The notes under the pieces are model-generated. The model was not told where the DNA came from. It saw only the letters and a list, made by a program, of their open reading frames with translations, and made no database searches. From the NCBI GenBank assembly GCA_012274445.1, contig JAAROD010000090.1, forward strand, positions 310,001 through 374,000: a stretch of 64,000 nt of DNA, written 5' to 3'. This stretch comes from Sclerotiophoma versabilis (lineage: Eukaryota > Ascomycota > Dothideomycetes > Pleosporales > Didymellaceae). The stretch's first letter is position 1, and each line of letters starts with the position of its first letter. This document shows, in pieces, positions 1 through 11,352 of the stretch. A program made the position numbers and the translations under genes.

Positions 1-167
1 TGTGTTGAGTCTTTTCAAAGGCGTTTCTGCTCGATGCGATATCAGTTCGTGGATTTTCCTCGGAATGGTTGCCGAGCTCGGAAAAGTGTGTGAATATAAG
101 CAGCGTGCGCCAGACGTTTCTCTCGGCATTATCCAACACAGCTAGTAACACGACGTCCTTGAGCACC

Positions 168-953
168 ATGTCTCAAGTCCTCATTCTACCGACCCCTCTT
201 CCTTCGACCTCCTTTGCTCTTGGACAGCTGCTCAGCGATCCTCTAAACTCGGGGTCTACTTCATTCAAGCCAACACTCAAGCCGGCACGCAACAAGCCTA
301 CCATACATTCACACTACGAATACATCATCAACCAGGATGAGGAAGGACGTTTCATCTCTAGCCTCGGCAAAGCGGCTTCGTCGATTGACAACACAGTGGT
401 ACTGAAAGCTGAAGAAATGTCTTTTACTTCACTCACCGACCCCTCTGCTGCCTTCGAAATACTCCGTCGAGACACCGAAACTCAGAGTTTCCTTCGCAAG
501 TCTGCGCTACAACGTCAACCACTGTACTTCGTCACCGGCATTCAGAAGCTCAAGAATGCCTCGTACCGACGCACGTCTGCGAAGGAGGGGTCAACGGCAG
601 AGGCTATTGAGCGTCAGACCAGGTTGCCTATGCACGTACGCCGCGACTCCGCAGAACTTGAATCTGAGGAAGAGGACGTAAAAGAGCTAGTCTTCGCCGT
701 CGAGCTAATGAAAGTCGCTTGCCGTGCCGGAGCTAAGGATGAACCTCATAGCCTCGAGGACATTGACTACACCTGGACTTATCATACTCTTGACGAGGCG
801 GATATGCAACTCTCCATTGGGCTTGGAAAACGTTTGCAGGCAAAAGAACTGAGAACTCTGGCTGGTATTGTTATCGACGAAGAGTTTGAAGAACAAGGAT
901 CCCACGATCATGATTTCGACGATGAAGGTCTGGCTGGGTTTTCAAACGACTAG
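168..953 (+). CDS. Uncharacterised fungal protein, 261 aa
   Basis: A single uninterrupted frame of 261 codons. I chose the ATG at 168; the frame stays open upstream to about 69 but has no other ATG there. The protein has no signal peptide or membrane helix. Features seen: a hydrophobic-polar N-terminus starting MSQVLILPTPLP, a central stretch reading PLYFVTGIQKLKNASYRR (about residue 117), and a very acidic C-terminal half with runs of E and D (LESEEEDVKE; DHDFDDEG). The 'PLYFVTGI..LK' segment resembles, from memory, a pattern in uncharacterised fungal proteins of similar length with acidic tails. That is an impression, not a family assignment. No function can be given. Confidence 0.6.
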   Translation: MSQVLILPTPLPSTSFALGQLLSDPLNSGSTSFKPTLKPARNKPTIHSHYEYIINQDEEGRFISSLGKAASSIDNTVVLKAEEMSFTSLTDPSAAFEILRRDTETQSFLRKSALQRQPLYFVTGIQKLKNASYRRTSAKEGSTAEAIERQTRLPMHVRRDSAELESEEEDVKELVFAVELMKVACRAGAKDEPHSLEDIDYTWTYHTLDEADMQLSIGLGKRLQAKELRTLAGIVIDEEFEEQGSHDHDFDDEGLAGFSND

Positions 954-1509
954 TCGAGTACGCATCCTCGACTGTTCAAGCTCAAATTCTGCATTCATCG
1001 GCGCTCAAATAGTAAAGCAGCATCGCAAAGATTTCCTTCATGTTTAAGAAACAATTCTCATCAATGTCTTACGTACTCGTCAGTCTGTCCAACCTTACGT
1101 CACATTTATGCTATCCAGCAATCACTCTGCTCAATTAGTCAGAATAAGTTGTTGCAGATTTGATCACTAAACACTTGAGAGAGCAAGTGGTACATCGACC
1201 AATGATTTATCACCTCGATAAGCTTAATTGGTTCGCGGATCTTGCTGACATGCATAACATCACGTGTCACGTTATCAAAGCAGAATTTGTAACCGGGTCT
1301 CAACCTTTGTGAATGGCATCTTGGCGGGCGGCATCTTGGCGAGTACTACCGGCATCTGCGTAAGTAGTGTTCTTCCTCTAAGCGGCATCGACGCGAGTGG
1401 TATGTTTATGAACGGCATCGCTACTTATCGGCACTAAACATTATATAATGCTACACCCGCTGAACAAGATCCTCGCACTTATGCAACGGCCGACGCTACT
1501 ACCGTTTCA
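954..1509. other. Intergenic region upstream of the Zn2Cys6 gene
   Basis: No open frame of note. It holds the GGCATC repeat array and the TATA-like sequence listed separately. The first half (954-1290) is unremarkable. Confidence 0.6.
1314..1419 (+). promoter_or_regulatory. CGGCATC repeat array plus TATA box downstream
   Basis: CGGCATC occurs at 1329-1335, 1350-1356, 1383-1389 and 1413-1419, and a TGGCATC variant at 1314-1320, all in the same orientation. GGCATCTTGGCG is perfectly duplicated at 1315-1326 and 1330-1341. A TATATAA follows at 1442-1448, about 60 bp before the start codon at 1510. CGG triplets are the usual contact of Zn2Cys6 proteins, and the downstream gene encodes one. Autoregulation is an inference. 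Confidence 0.45.
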
Positions 1510-3091
1510 ATGAGCATCATCGCAGCACTCATCCCAGTCACACAGAAAGCACTGAATGTGTGCGTATACTGCAGGGTGCGGAAGCAGGCTTGTGATCGTA
1601 CAGTACCAAGTTGTTCAAGATGCGCTGCGTGAGTCTAGCAAGATCAACTCAATATAGTACAATCACTGACAAAGAACGCTAGGAAGGGTATATCCTGCGA
1701 CTACACCCCGTCACCATCTCTCCCAATCACCACACTCGAGCCTTTGGTCTTGAGATCGGGTTCATATCCGCCTTGCCTATCAGCTCGTGGGGCCTGGGAA
1801 CTTGTACAGACCGTGACTGCAAGGATGCATGCTGCGACCGACCCAACGGCAACGAAGAAGCTCTCAGACTACGTGATCGAAATTCTGAATATGGCTAATG
1901 TCAATCTCACCTCCATATTGGAAGACTATGGTCCATCTGTTCGGCACTGGTGTCCGACCGTTCACGACTGTATACTTGAGCAGGGTACAGAGGTCATTCT
2001 TGCTGAGCATCCACTGCTAGCATTGGGCGTATGGCTTGTTACCAAGACAAGTCGTGGGCAATGCGGGAATTTTTATAGTTGTCGACTCTATCAGGCTCTG
2101 AAACAAGTCCTAGCTCTGTTGCAGACAAGAAACGAAGCAGAAATAGAAGTATTGCAATTGGGACTATCAATAGCGGTGTATGAGGTCGCACATGGCATGG
2201 GGACCCAGGCTTTCCAGTCGTTAAGTAATTGCAAGGCAATGCTGACCATTCTTGAACTCGGTGCCCTGAACAGCGGCAACACCCAGGTGCTAGAGAGAAT
2301 GGAGTGGCTGAGAGCCTCTTTGCTTGTGTTGGACCGGTACGTGTCCTTTCCTCCTCCGGGCATAACTGCCATCTCACGCTTGTAACAGCATTCTTTTCGT
2401 TGCAGCACCATCGACGTCTTTTGGACTTACCATATCCCCGAGCGACCCAATCTGCAATGCTCTGTCCTCCAAATATCACCCGCCCATCCCACCGCTCTTG
2501 CCAACATTCGCCCCAACATCCCCTTCCAAAGTACACGTCCGCACCGTAGTCGCCCTCGCCTCAGGCCACGCTCTTGACTATACCAACGCTCGGAAGCGCA
2601 ACATAAAGCCAAATGAATGCTACGATACTGTCGATGCCCGCATTTCAGACTGCATCAAAATGCTGATTGAGAATCCACAGCCCTCCACATGGCTGCACTG
2701 CGACGCAATTGCGCTGGGCTTTTGCTCGCATATTCTGCTCCAGCAAGCACAAGTGGACTATCTCGCTCAGCTACCGCATGCAGCCAATCTACATGGGAGG
2801 AAAGAGAAAGCGAGTCTGGCGCTCAGATACTCGAGGCGTATGGCCTGGGATATGGCCAAAGTCGCATTTAGCAAGATTGAAAGCGCAGAAGAAGTGGCGA
2901 GGCTGCCGTTTGCCGCGCTGTGCTGTGTTTTAAGGGCTGGGATGGCAGTGTTGGAGACATCTGAGTCTTGCGGAGAGCATGTGGTGTCAAAGGAGGAAGT
3001 CAAGAGCCTTCAGATGGTAGTGCGGTGGTTTGGTGAGCGGTGGGGTGTAGGTCGGATATTTGAGGCGAGGTTGGCAGACCTGCTGAGGTGA
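1510..3091 (+). CDS. Zn2Cys6 (C6) fungal transcription factor, 491 aa
   Basis: Exons 1510-1628, 1683-2336 and 2389-3091 (1476 nt, phases consistent). Intron 1 interrupts the zinc cluster. Once spliced, the N-terminus has C-x2-C-x6-C-x6-C-x2-C-x6-C (CVYC, then RVRKQAC, then DRTVPSC, SRC, AAKGISC), a full Zn2Cys6 binuclear cluster at about residues 18-46. For intron 2 the AG at 2387-2388 is preferred over the later one at 2404-2405, because only the earlier site keeps the frame open (LVLDRILFVAAPSTSFGL) to the stop at 3091. The remainder is the helical fungal-specific regulatory region, including MEWLRASLLVLDR. Expected to act in the nucleus. Its target pathway is unknown; the neighbouring GMC oxidoreductase, which converges on it, is a possible but unproven target. 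Confidence 0.8.
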
Positions 3092-3205
3092 TCTTACTTG
3101 GTTCGTTGTCTCTATAATCTACCGTTTTAGGACTTGTCTATATGTCATCAATGCAAATACGCTATGCTATGAAACAATTACTTATTACTGCTCTACCGTT
3201 TTTTT

Positions 3206-4939
3206 CTACAAAGCGAGGATCTTCTCGACCGCATGTTCGGCGATGATCATAGTGCCCAGCACAGGATTGGTGGTCAGGGGAGCGCTGATCGAGGCATCGA
3301 CAACGTGGATATTGTCGGTGCCAATGACCTTAGTATTAGTGTCGACACAAGTATCGAATCTACAGCTGCTGGACCAGTGCTGAACATTGCCAAGCGTATA
3401 GTCAGACGGCGAGCTGATCCAGGTGGTAATCTGCTCAAGCGTCGAGTTACCAGCAATATTTAGCGGCTTGAGATTCTTAGGTAGGTCCTGGAAGATGTTG
3501 TGGATAAATTGGCCGACAGCCTGAGCGTCGCGCTTGTCGGAGTAGAAGAAGCCAGATGAGGGTGTGGCGATACCCTTCTCATCGAGTCCGACACGGCCAA
3601 ATGAGCGTAGACCAGAGGTTCCGTATACGTTCAGGGTGATGGTTCCATTCTCCATGAAGTCAACTGCGCCAGAGGAGTCGATGGTACCCTGGCAGCCGAT
3701 GGTCTCATTGCCCTGCTTGATGAAGTCCCAGAAAGCACTGGTCTGCGAGCCGAAGGAGTAGGGGCCAGAGCGCGACTTCAGGTAGAGATCGCGGTCAGCG
3801 GGAACAGGATCGGTGTAATTGTAAGTGTAGGAGGAGATGGAGTCGGAATAGAGCTCAATGAAAGTGTTGGGGTTGTCAAAAACTTTGTCACCAACAGCGC
3901 TATTGTTGATCCATTGGCTGGCGGGGAGAGTGAGATGGCCGGATGCCGAAAGGTTGCGGAGAGCAGCCACCTCACCAATGCCTGACCACATGAGGAGCTG
4001 AGGGCTGAGAAGAGCACCGCTAGAGAGGATGACACGGCCGCTCTTAGCAATGTTCACAATGGAGGTAGCGTTGGAGCCCTTGATCTGAATCTCGACACCA
4101 GTCGCTGTCGGACCGTTGCGAATGACACGAATAACCTTGGTTCCAGTCTGGAAGTGGAAGTTGGGGCGCTGAAGCGCGGACTGGAGATAGGTCTTGACAG
4201 GGCCGCTCCTCTGGCCGCCTTCGTAGTTGTAGATAGGGTGGCCAAAAACTTTAGTCTTCTGATGGTTTTCCCAGCCGTCATTTAGGCCGACCTCAGCGTA
4301 GCCGGCACCCTCGACGAGCCACTCTCTAGCAGCATCATACCCGCTCTGCAAGTAGCGTTTCCCATCAGCCGACGGGTTGTCGGTAGAGGGCTGCTTAGCA
4401 TGAACTTTCACAATGGCGCTCTGCATGTCAGAGTTTTTCCAGCCAGCGGGGAAGTACAAGTCCCAGTCAGATGCTGGGGGCTGGAAGAAGAGACCAGCGT
4501 TGATGGCAGTGTTGCCGCCAACTGTGCAGCCCTGGAAGGCGTTGACAACGTCTGACCCGCATGTCAGGTTGCCAATCACTGAGAAGATGGACTGCTGACG
4601 TTAACCTCGTTCCACAGCATGATTTAATGTTGCAGAACGTACCTTGTAAAGACCAGGGACATCGACCCGGCTGAGATCAGTGCCGTTCAACCAGCCAGGA
4701 CGTTCACGACCACCAGTGATATAATATGATGGGCCGCCCTGCTCGAGAAGAAGAGTCTTCTTGCCAGCCTCGCTCATGCGGTCAGCAACGATAAGTCCGG
4801 CAGGCCCAGAACCGACGATGATGACATCGTAGTAAGCCTCAGAGGTGCAGTTTTCAGCGATGCAGTTCTTAGCAATGGGAGCAGCACTGGCAACCAGTGC
4901 AATCGAGAGCAGAGCTCCCCACGTTTGTGTGACCTTCAT
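3206..4939 (-). CDS. Secreted GMC oxidoreductase, cellobiose-dehydrogenase-like flavoprotein, 560 aa
   Basis: Exons on the minus strand: 4939-4643 and 4591-3206, with a 51-bp GT-AG intron at 4592-4642 that gives GLYK-SIFSVIGNL across the junction. A signal peptide is visible (MKVTQTWGALLSIALVASAA). Next comes the FAD-binding Rossmann motif DVIIVGSGPAG, the GMC signature around GCTVGGNTAINAG, and the second GMC signature SGALLSPQLLMWSGIG. The C-terminal active-site region has QHWSSSC (candidate catalytic His) and SAPLTTNP (candidate Asn), followed by AEHAVEKIL. The C-terminus reads like the dehydrogenase domain of cellobiose dehydrogenases (CAZy AA3), without a haem domain. Probably extracellular oxidation of a sugar or alcohol. 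The exact substrate cannot be told. Confidence 0.85.
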
Positions 4940-6168
4940 CCTGTATGTAAGTGATCTCGAGTGGAACCGATTTCAGATCGGGATGTTTGATCGATCCTTG
5001 AAATTGACTGTAGAAGGATGCAAAACGGACCCATGGCGGCTATACCTTCAATATATCTCACTCACAACCTTGATTAATTACTACGTAGTAGGAGTGGCGA
5101 CTCGTGAGCCCTAGAGCAACTCATCGAGTTAAGATTATGACCCACCTCACGGACACGAAGGAAGATGACGCTGTGGTGCCAAAATTTGGTTGGTGGTGTA
5201 TCGCAGTGCGCCGTGCACGACGCTACGAGGACGCTTGCGGCTGTTACTCTCGATCGCCAAGGATCCACAGGCTAATTTACGAGAGGCAAATGCGACGATG
5301 CTCTATCTTTGGCAGCACAAACTGCACCTTCCATCATTCCCGGGAGGATACAGACATAGTCAGCTGCGGAGAAGGCTACATTCACTGCATCGCGCGAGAA
5401 GTTGGTGCATACGCGCAGCTGACCTGCATCCGTTAGGACATCCGATCAGATAAGCGACAGCACAAATGTATCGCGACATCTCATGCTCACTCATATCACG
5501 CATCAACTTGAAACTCATCGGATCAGGCCCACCCGAGAAGTAGAACAGCGCGCGCGGAATAATGTTGTTCTTGCGCTCTTCAGGGTCCACGCAGTCGGAC
5601 CGCGCCTTCGGATCCACCATGGCTCGATCCTCGCGCCTCACTCACTGGCATGGATCCGCCACTGCCGCACCTTCCATTGGGTCGGAATTTACCATATATG
5701 GGTTTTCACCATTGGTCTGTACCCTTTAGGAGCTGTCAATATCGGGGAAGAAGTGATCGGTCCTTCAGAGGATCTCCAGCGGACGTCATGGGTAATCAAC
5801 AAGGGGAAGAATGGCGTGAGGTCTTGGTGAAGAAGAGATTGCATGACAGAGTTTGACAAAGGATGGCAAGGGGCATGTCGAGGGAGATCTTGATGGAAGT
5901 CTGGACAAGAGCTCGTGCATGATCAAACAGCTGTGCCCGGGTTGATCATTATCTTACAGCGAAGTAATGCCGGTAGTTTGGGCGCAAGGACGTGTTTGCG
6001 AATCACGGTGAGCAGCAAGCTGGGGCATCCGAACGGTACTTGATTGACGGTCCGCACGACAACTGTCGGGGATTTTTCCACCCTTCGCGAGTGGTTTTTG
6101 AACCCAAAAGCTTCAGCTGTGGACGAACTGGCGGGTCTGTGAAGCCACCCGCTGTCACAACCGTCACC
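4940..6168. other. Gene-poor stretch with one doubtful minus-strand frame
   Basis: No gene with a recognisable domain. On the minus strand, 5641-5360 encodes 93 residues without low complexity (contains ALFYFSGGPDPMSFKLMRDM and YICAVAYLIGCPNG, then a possible GT donor). Sequence further upstream in that direction has stops in all frames. It may be a remnant exon. I do not call it a gene. Confidence 0.4.
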
Positions 6169-7423
6169 ATGGCACCAAACTACGGTCTGTTCTATGGTGT
6201 AGAGATCACGACGTTGTGTATCGCGATTGTGTGCTTCACGCTGCGATTGTCTAACAGATCCATAAAGAAGGTTATCTCTTTTGTAAGTCGCACTAAACCT
6301 CAGGGTCTACGCTTCTGTAGTTACTCACAAAACCCCTACTCACAAAACCCCCATCTTCCGCGATAATCCACGTCTAACACTACCAGGACGATGTTGTCCT
6401 CGCCATCGCAACATGCATGGCAACATCCATGACTGCCATGGTCTGGCGACTTTATCATTTGGGCTATGCCTTAGACCTGGATCTTGTCCCTGTCAAGAAT
6501 AACAACCCAATCGGCCGACTCAGTCTTGCGCTATTCTCCATGTTTCCCATGTGCTACAGCCTAATACGGATCTCCATCCTATTGACTTACCTCAAGCTAT
6601 TTCCCTCCCAAACTAATCGTTGGCTTTGCTGGGGTCTTTGTGTACTGCAGATTGCGTATTCGTTATGGGCGGGATTGGCCACGCTGCTGCAGTGCAGACC
6701 CATCGACAGCTACTGGAATAAGACGATCGAGGGCTACGTCTGCCACAGTCCGCGCAACCAAGACTTCATTATCCTGTCGTTGAACAGTTGGTTTGACATC
6801 ATCGTCTATACTTGGCCAGCGCACTACCTCTACAAGCTCAACCTGCCGTTCAGGTCACGCGCTGAGTTGATCTTTGCTTTCTCTCTCGGCCTGATGTATG
6901 TTGTTCCTATTATTCAATTTCGTTGTATCCTGCGCTGAACACTTCCAGTAACCTCGGTCTTTCCTTCGCCCGCCTTTCTCTCCTCATTGCCATGTACAGC
7001 ACCAAAGCCTGGATGCGCTACGGCCCACCCGGAGTCCTCATCATCATCGTCGAATCCCATATCGGCATCACTTGCGCATCACTACCGTACATGCGTTTCC
7101 TAGTAAAACTTGTATCGTCAAACTACCTCTCCAGGTCCGCATACGGCGCGACCAAAGACCCAACAAAAACTAAGCTTTCTAATCCGAACCAACCCATCCA
7201 TCCATTTGCTGTGCTAGATGGCCGGAGTCGGGGAGGCATACAAAGAAAGACGGATATCGAGATTAGTACGTTCAGGGAAAGCAGTGAGGAGGATCTTGAG
7301 ATTTATGGGGGAAGGGACAGGGCGACGGAAGAGCAGATGCGCCGAGACGAGAAGGTGTGGAGTGGTGAAGCGACTCTACTTGAAGAAGAGCCAATTGGCG
7401 GATACCCTGGTATGGCAAGATGA
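6169..7423 (+). CDS. Fungal rhodopsin-fold / PTH11-like integral membrane protein, 365 aa
   Basis: Exons 6169-6282, 6387-6895 and 6949-7423 (1098 nt). The start is ATGGC in a CACC context and gives the usual short N-terminus before helix 1 (YGLFYGVEITTLCIAIVCFTLRL). Splicing joins KKVISF to DDVVLAIATCM, the conserved loop-to-helix-2 segment of this family (basic residues then D-D), and later FSLGL to INLGLSFARLSLL. About seven hydrophobic helices are seen before residue 290, followed by a charged cytoplasmic tail rich in E, D and R. The layout matches the fungal rhodopsin-domain (DUF-type) family that includes PTH11-like proteins, thought to sense surface or chemical cues. The ligand is unknown. 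The tail carries no signalling motif I recognise. Confidence 0.8.
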
Positions 7424-7883
7424 TTTGATGAAGCAAAGAAAAGTAGATACACAAGATAGTCACGATCAGCTAGAATAATGTAGAGACCTATACCACCTAG
7501 CTTTCCAGCGGCGTTGCGCTACGCTACTAACAAGACGCCGTGACAAGTATAGATATCCGGAACAAAGCTCACTGTGATAGTGGTCTTCGACTTCGACTCT
7601 GTGTTGATATTGTATATCTTCAACTTAGGCCAGTCTTTCACATACGACCATGGGACGTTGAAACAAGTCCACCTGCCCCGTCAGCCATTTGTTAAAGTGC
7701 ACTTTCAGGAGTTATTTCTTGCTTTTCATGTTTCCAGTTTTCACAAATTTGTTCCCCATCCTTGTAAGCTAAGATCAACGTACCTATGTTACACAAAAGA
7801 AGTGTAAGAGAATAGATGGACGGGAGTAAAAGAACTCGGCTCTCAAAAGACTGCCTAGAGTGGGACAATTTTTCCAGAGATGC
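7424..7883. other. Intergenic region between convergent genes
   Basis: Shared 3' region of the receptor-like gene and the HET gene. I see nothing beyond short chance frames. Confidence 0.6.
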
Positions 7884-10071
7884 TCACACAATAGTTATGG
7901 AGCGCTCTTCAAAACGCAAATCTTTACTGAATGTCTCGAGCGTTTCCTTTATCTCTAAAACGCCCACGCGGGAGAATGCAGTTCCCTGCGGTTCAACAAT
8001 CAAAAAGTAAATTGCGCCGCTCGTCTTTTGACCCGAAACCCTAGGACATGTTCCAATCAAGACCACCCGGAATCGATTTACATCAAAGAATTCTGATAAC
8101 TTCGCAAGCGTATCAGGGCCTTTGTATATGTAGAGCTTTCCTTTAGATCCCGGTTGATAGCGAAGAGGCTGTCGTTTTCCGCGCCGGCTTTTGTAGGGGG
8201 GAAGAGATGGATCCCACTTTGGATGCATTCCCGGTGGGCCAGAGGTACGAGTAATGTGACACACTGGTTTCCTGGTAGTAAAGGAGATTATGAAAGACTC
8301 TGGACAAAGGAGGCGGGCAGTAATGGTCAGGGCACGTGGAATCACCTGCTTAGCCTCATCTGGTTTGGTAAAAAGCGTGTAGGGGTCATAACAGAGGTCG
8401 TCTTCCATAGTGATTTGGGTGACTTTTGCGTGGGGTTCGAATTTGTCGTATCGCAAATCACGGTCCATGACCATGACGGTAAATTATACCTTCGAGTAGG
8501 GTGTGGTAGTGGGAACTTCTCTCGCGGCGGAAAAGTGTTCTGGTGTGCCCAAAGCAAGCTGATCAGGAAGGATCTGTGGGCTTCCTTCGCGGACCTAGCG
8601 CCAAACAGAAAAGGTACTCCGGCGAGTTGATACACTGGCACCTTTCCCCCTTCGAGATATCTCATAACGCCCGCAGCCGCTCTCAAAGAGTCATCTTCGC
8701 AACTCATGTCTCTTGCACTGTATTGTCGAAGCAGCTCGTAACATCTCATTAAAAACTTATGTGGAGCTTTGACGTAAGAGCTAGGACAGGAAATCCTGCC
8801 TAGGAAGAGACCAGAATTGAGCTGAGCGTAAATTTTCCCTTGTTTGCAATGAAGGAGTTGTAAATTTGTCCAACATACTGCTTCACGGGTCTGCATTGAA
8901 TGACATTCGAAGTAGATCTCACGCTTGGTGAAATAGAGTAGTCGTTGAGAAAGGATGGCTTCTTGATATGTCCAGGCTCTTGTAGCCCATGTTCCGGATT
9001 GAATTGATCTTCGTGGGCTTTCGTCAATGCGCACTATCTGGATGTCGCCCAGGTGAACTATAGGTTTCCAATCTTGTGGTTGGTCGGCTTGCCTGTTTGC
9101 TGAGACTCTGGGCAGCCCATAGTTGTTGTGTGAACCGGCAGCAGCAACGATGGTGAGTTCCGCACCCCCATATATCTTGTCCATAATTTCGATCTGTGCT
9201 TGTTTCTCTTCATCACCAGTTTGATCAATACAGTAACCATCAACCCACAGAAATTGGAAACCAAGTTCTCGGGTTACAGTTATCGCATCCGAGATTGTTT
9301 TTGGAGGACATGATATGGCTCCATCGATAGAACTCGTAGAATACTCGTAGCCTTTACTGCCCCAAGTATAACTAAGAGCCAAATATGGCCCAGATCGTGG
9401 GGCTAGCACCAGAGATGGCGGGAAGGTGTTGCAGTCGATAAGCCGCAATGGCCGCACCATGTTGTTTTTCTGCTTACACAGAGACCTGTGTAGTGTCTTA
9501 CAACATTCAAGCCAAGCCTTTATAGCTGCATAGTCTATTTTTACAGATGGAGTTACGGGCGAGACAATGCGATCGCGCTTATCTGATTCAGACAAGCAGA
9601 AAGCCCGTTTTGTTCCCACAACTGAGTATGGGGGAGCCGAGGAGTTGATAGTAACAACTGACAGATGTGGAACATCTTTGAGTTGCAAGTCTTCAGGAAG
9701 TATTTTGAAGCTAGTTCTCCTCGTATTGCCAAATGCTGAATACGCACGAAGTTGAACGGCTTGGAAGATAGCATTCGGAAAATCTATCATCGACCTGAAC
9801 AGTTGACATATGGTACAGGAAGCTGTAAAACTGTCGACCAGTCTCGTGTGTATCAATCTTGTGCCCAGTAAATAGCCCTTTTGGCCTGCTGATTGAAGAT
9901 CTTCCGGCGATAAGTCCAGGACTTTCTGAAATCGATACGTTGGCATGACTTGCAAAGTTCCGCAGTCGCAGCTTTGGTTATTGACTTTCTGCGTTTGGAT
10001 GTCGGGGAGTCTGTATCAAATTGGGCTCTTTTCCGTGAACACGTGGTTCGGGAAGAGGACGATTTCGGCAT
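7884..10071 (-). pseudogene. HET-domain (heterokaryon incompatibility) gene with two frameshifts
   Basis: Minus strand. The N-terminus starts at the ATG at 10071 with a basic, Ser-rich stretch, then ELCKSCQRIDF, the usual opening of many HET proteins. The expected continuation (QKVLDLSPEDLQ...SCTICQLF) lies in another frame, so a base appears to be missing near 9925-9931. The HET domain proper is intact: LALSYTWGS, FLWVDGYCIDQ, IYGGAELTIVAAAG, TWATRAWTYQEAILSQRLLYFT. After LPSWSW near 8464-8478 the frame changes again and the C-terminus continues in a third frame (RYDKFEPHAKV...) to the stop at 7884. Neither break offers a convincing intron. HET proteins trigger cell death on fusion of unlike strains, and loss is common. 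Two assembly errors are the alternative. Confidence 0.7.
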
Positions 10072-10119
10072 GCTGATAATTGTAGGGTCCAAACGGCGTG
10101 ATCAAAAATTCAGGGGATC

Positions 10120-10125
10120 TATATA
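10120..10125 (-). promoter_or_regulatory. TATA-like box of the HET gene
   Basis: TATATA on the minus strand, about 50 bp upstream of the ATG at 10071. The position fits a core promoter. Nothing else supports it. Confidence 0.35.
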
Positions 10126-11328
10126 GGCCAAAATTACTCCAAGAGAAAACGCTATCTTGTATTTGTACGATTGGGGAAGGTGGCTGTGCCCGGCGCGTCT
10201 CTTGATGATGCTAGGCAACGGTACGCCCCGAGCAAGGGTGAAGGCTTGGCAAATTTCCCTCATGTCTGAGGCACAAGCCTGGTCGGGGTTTCTAATCCAA
10301 GGTCTCCTGATAAACTTTAGATCACAAGGCTCTACATTCGGAGAAATTAACCAGTAAGTGAATACTTTAGTAACCCAAACTAGGAGAAGGATGAACTCAT
10401 TGCACATCAAGAATAATGGGATGCTATATACCAAGAGTGCCACAAGCCACAATTCTTGGCTTCAGATGAGATTGTAAAGCGGAGCTACTCAAGCAACAGC
10501 GAATCTGCTGCAGGCTTGTGCTTCGGCAGAACGTCATTGTGAACTTGTAGAGCGTCAGTTGTGCATCTGCGCAACGGTCACTGGAAGGGCGAATCACTAA
10601 CCACTATGATACTTCTCGCAGTGCCCGCTGTATCTTAGTGCTGACGCCAAAATGTTCCCCTCCCCTGGTCTCCTGTGACTCCAGATTCTAGTAATCAGTA
10701 CCAATCCGCTCGCTCTTCTTACCTTCCAATAAGAAGATACCAGTGAATACGAAGAAATTAGATATCGATGATAGCCAGGCAAGATTTGACGAAATACTCT
10801 ACTGGATTTGCATCAGAAACTTCCTCGTCCCTCTATAGCTAGTACGGTATCCGGTACTATTAGGTTCATACACGGGTTGGGCACAGTTTTGACAGGCATA
10901 GTACATGCAACAATGCCGCAACTACTGTTTGAAATTATGAGCGCAAAATGTGTATGACCCACAAGGAGGTTCTGAGCTCCGTCGCCAGTATCTAGTATTG
11001 ATTAGCGAGCTCACATTGCCTATTGTCGGCGCCAAGACTATGAGATACGGTGAAATTTAGGGATTTTGCGGTGAACTGCCAGGAGACATCTTCACAGCGA
11101 GCATGCGCGCTCAAACACTGCAAAGTCGCCCTCGGCGTAGAACAGTATCGGCAATCAAGATATCTCAGCATCCTCGAAACTGAATAATATAGTATCAAAT
11201 CTGCTTAAGCTCCATTACCGTGTCGCATTCGATCCGCCGTGTAGGCAGTGGGCGCTCGGATTCTGCCTTTAACTCGTCAAATCTGCGTTCGACCATTTGA
11301 ACCCATGATCTTCTGCTCAGCCTCCTGT

Positions 11329-11352
11329 CCCCCCCCCCCCCCCCCCCCCCCC
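11329..11352 (+). repeat. Poly(C) tract, 24 uninterrupted C
   Basis: Twenty-four consecutive C residues in non-coding sequence. The G strand could form a quadruplex and the C strand an i-motif. The true length is uncertain because sequencers misread such runs. Confidence 0.9.

Noticed and set aside
2400..2549. Frameshift inside the first Zn2Cys6 gene
   Set aside because: The apparent break disappears when intron 2 uses the AG at 2387-2388 instead of the one at 2404-2405.
3092..7423. Biosynthetic cluster of C6 regulator, GMC oxidoreductase and receptor
   Set aside because: No polyketide synthase, NRPS, terpene cyclase, transporter or other partner is present; the P450 10 kb away is a relic.
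10102..10452. Minus-strand 116-residue frame with a hydrophobic start
   Set aside because: It covers the HET promoter and TATA box, has no homologue I recognise and no supporting signals.
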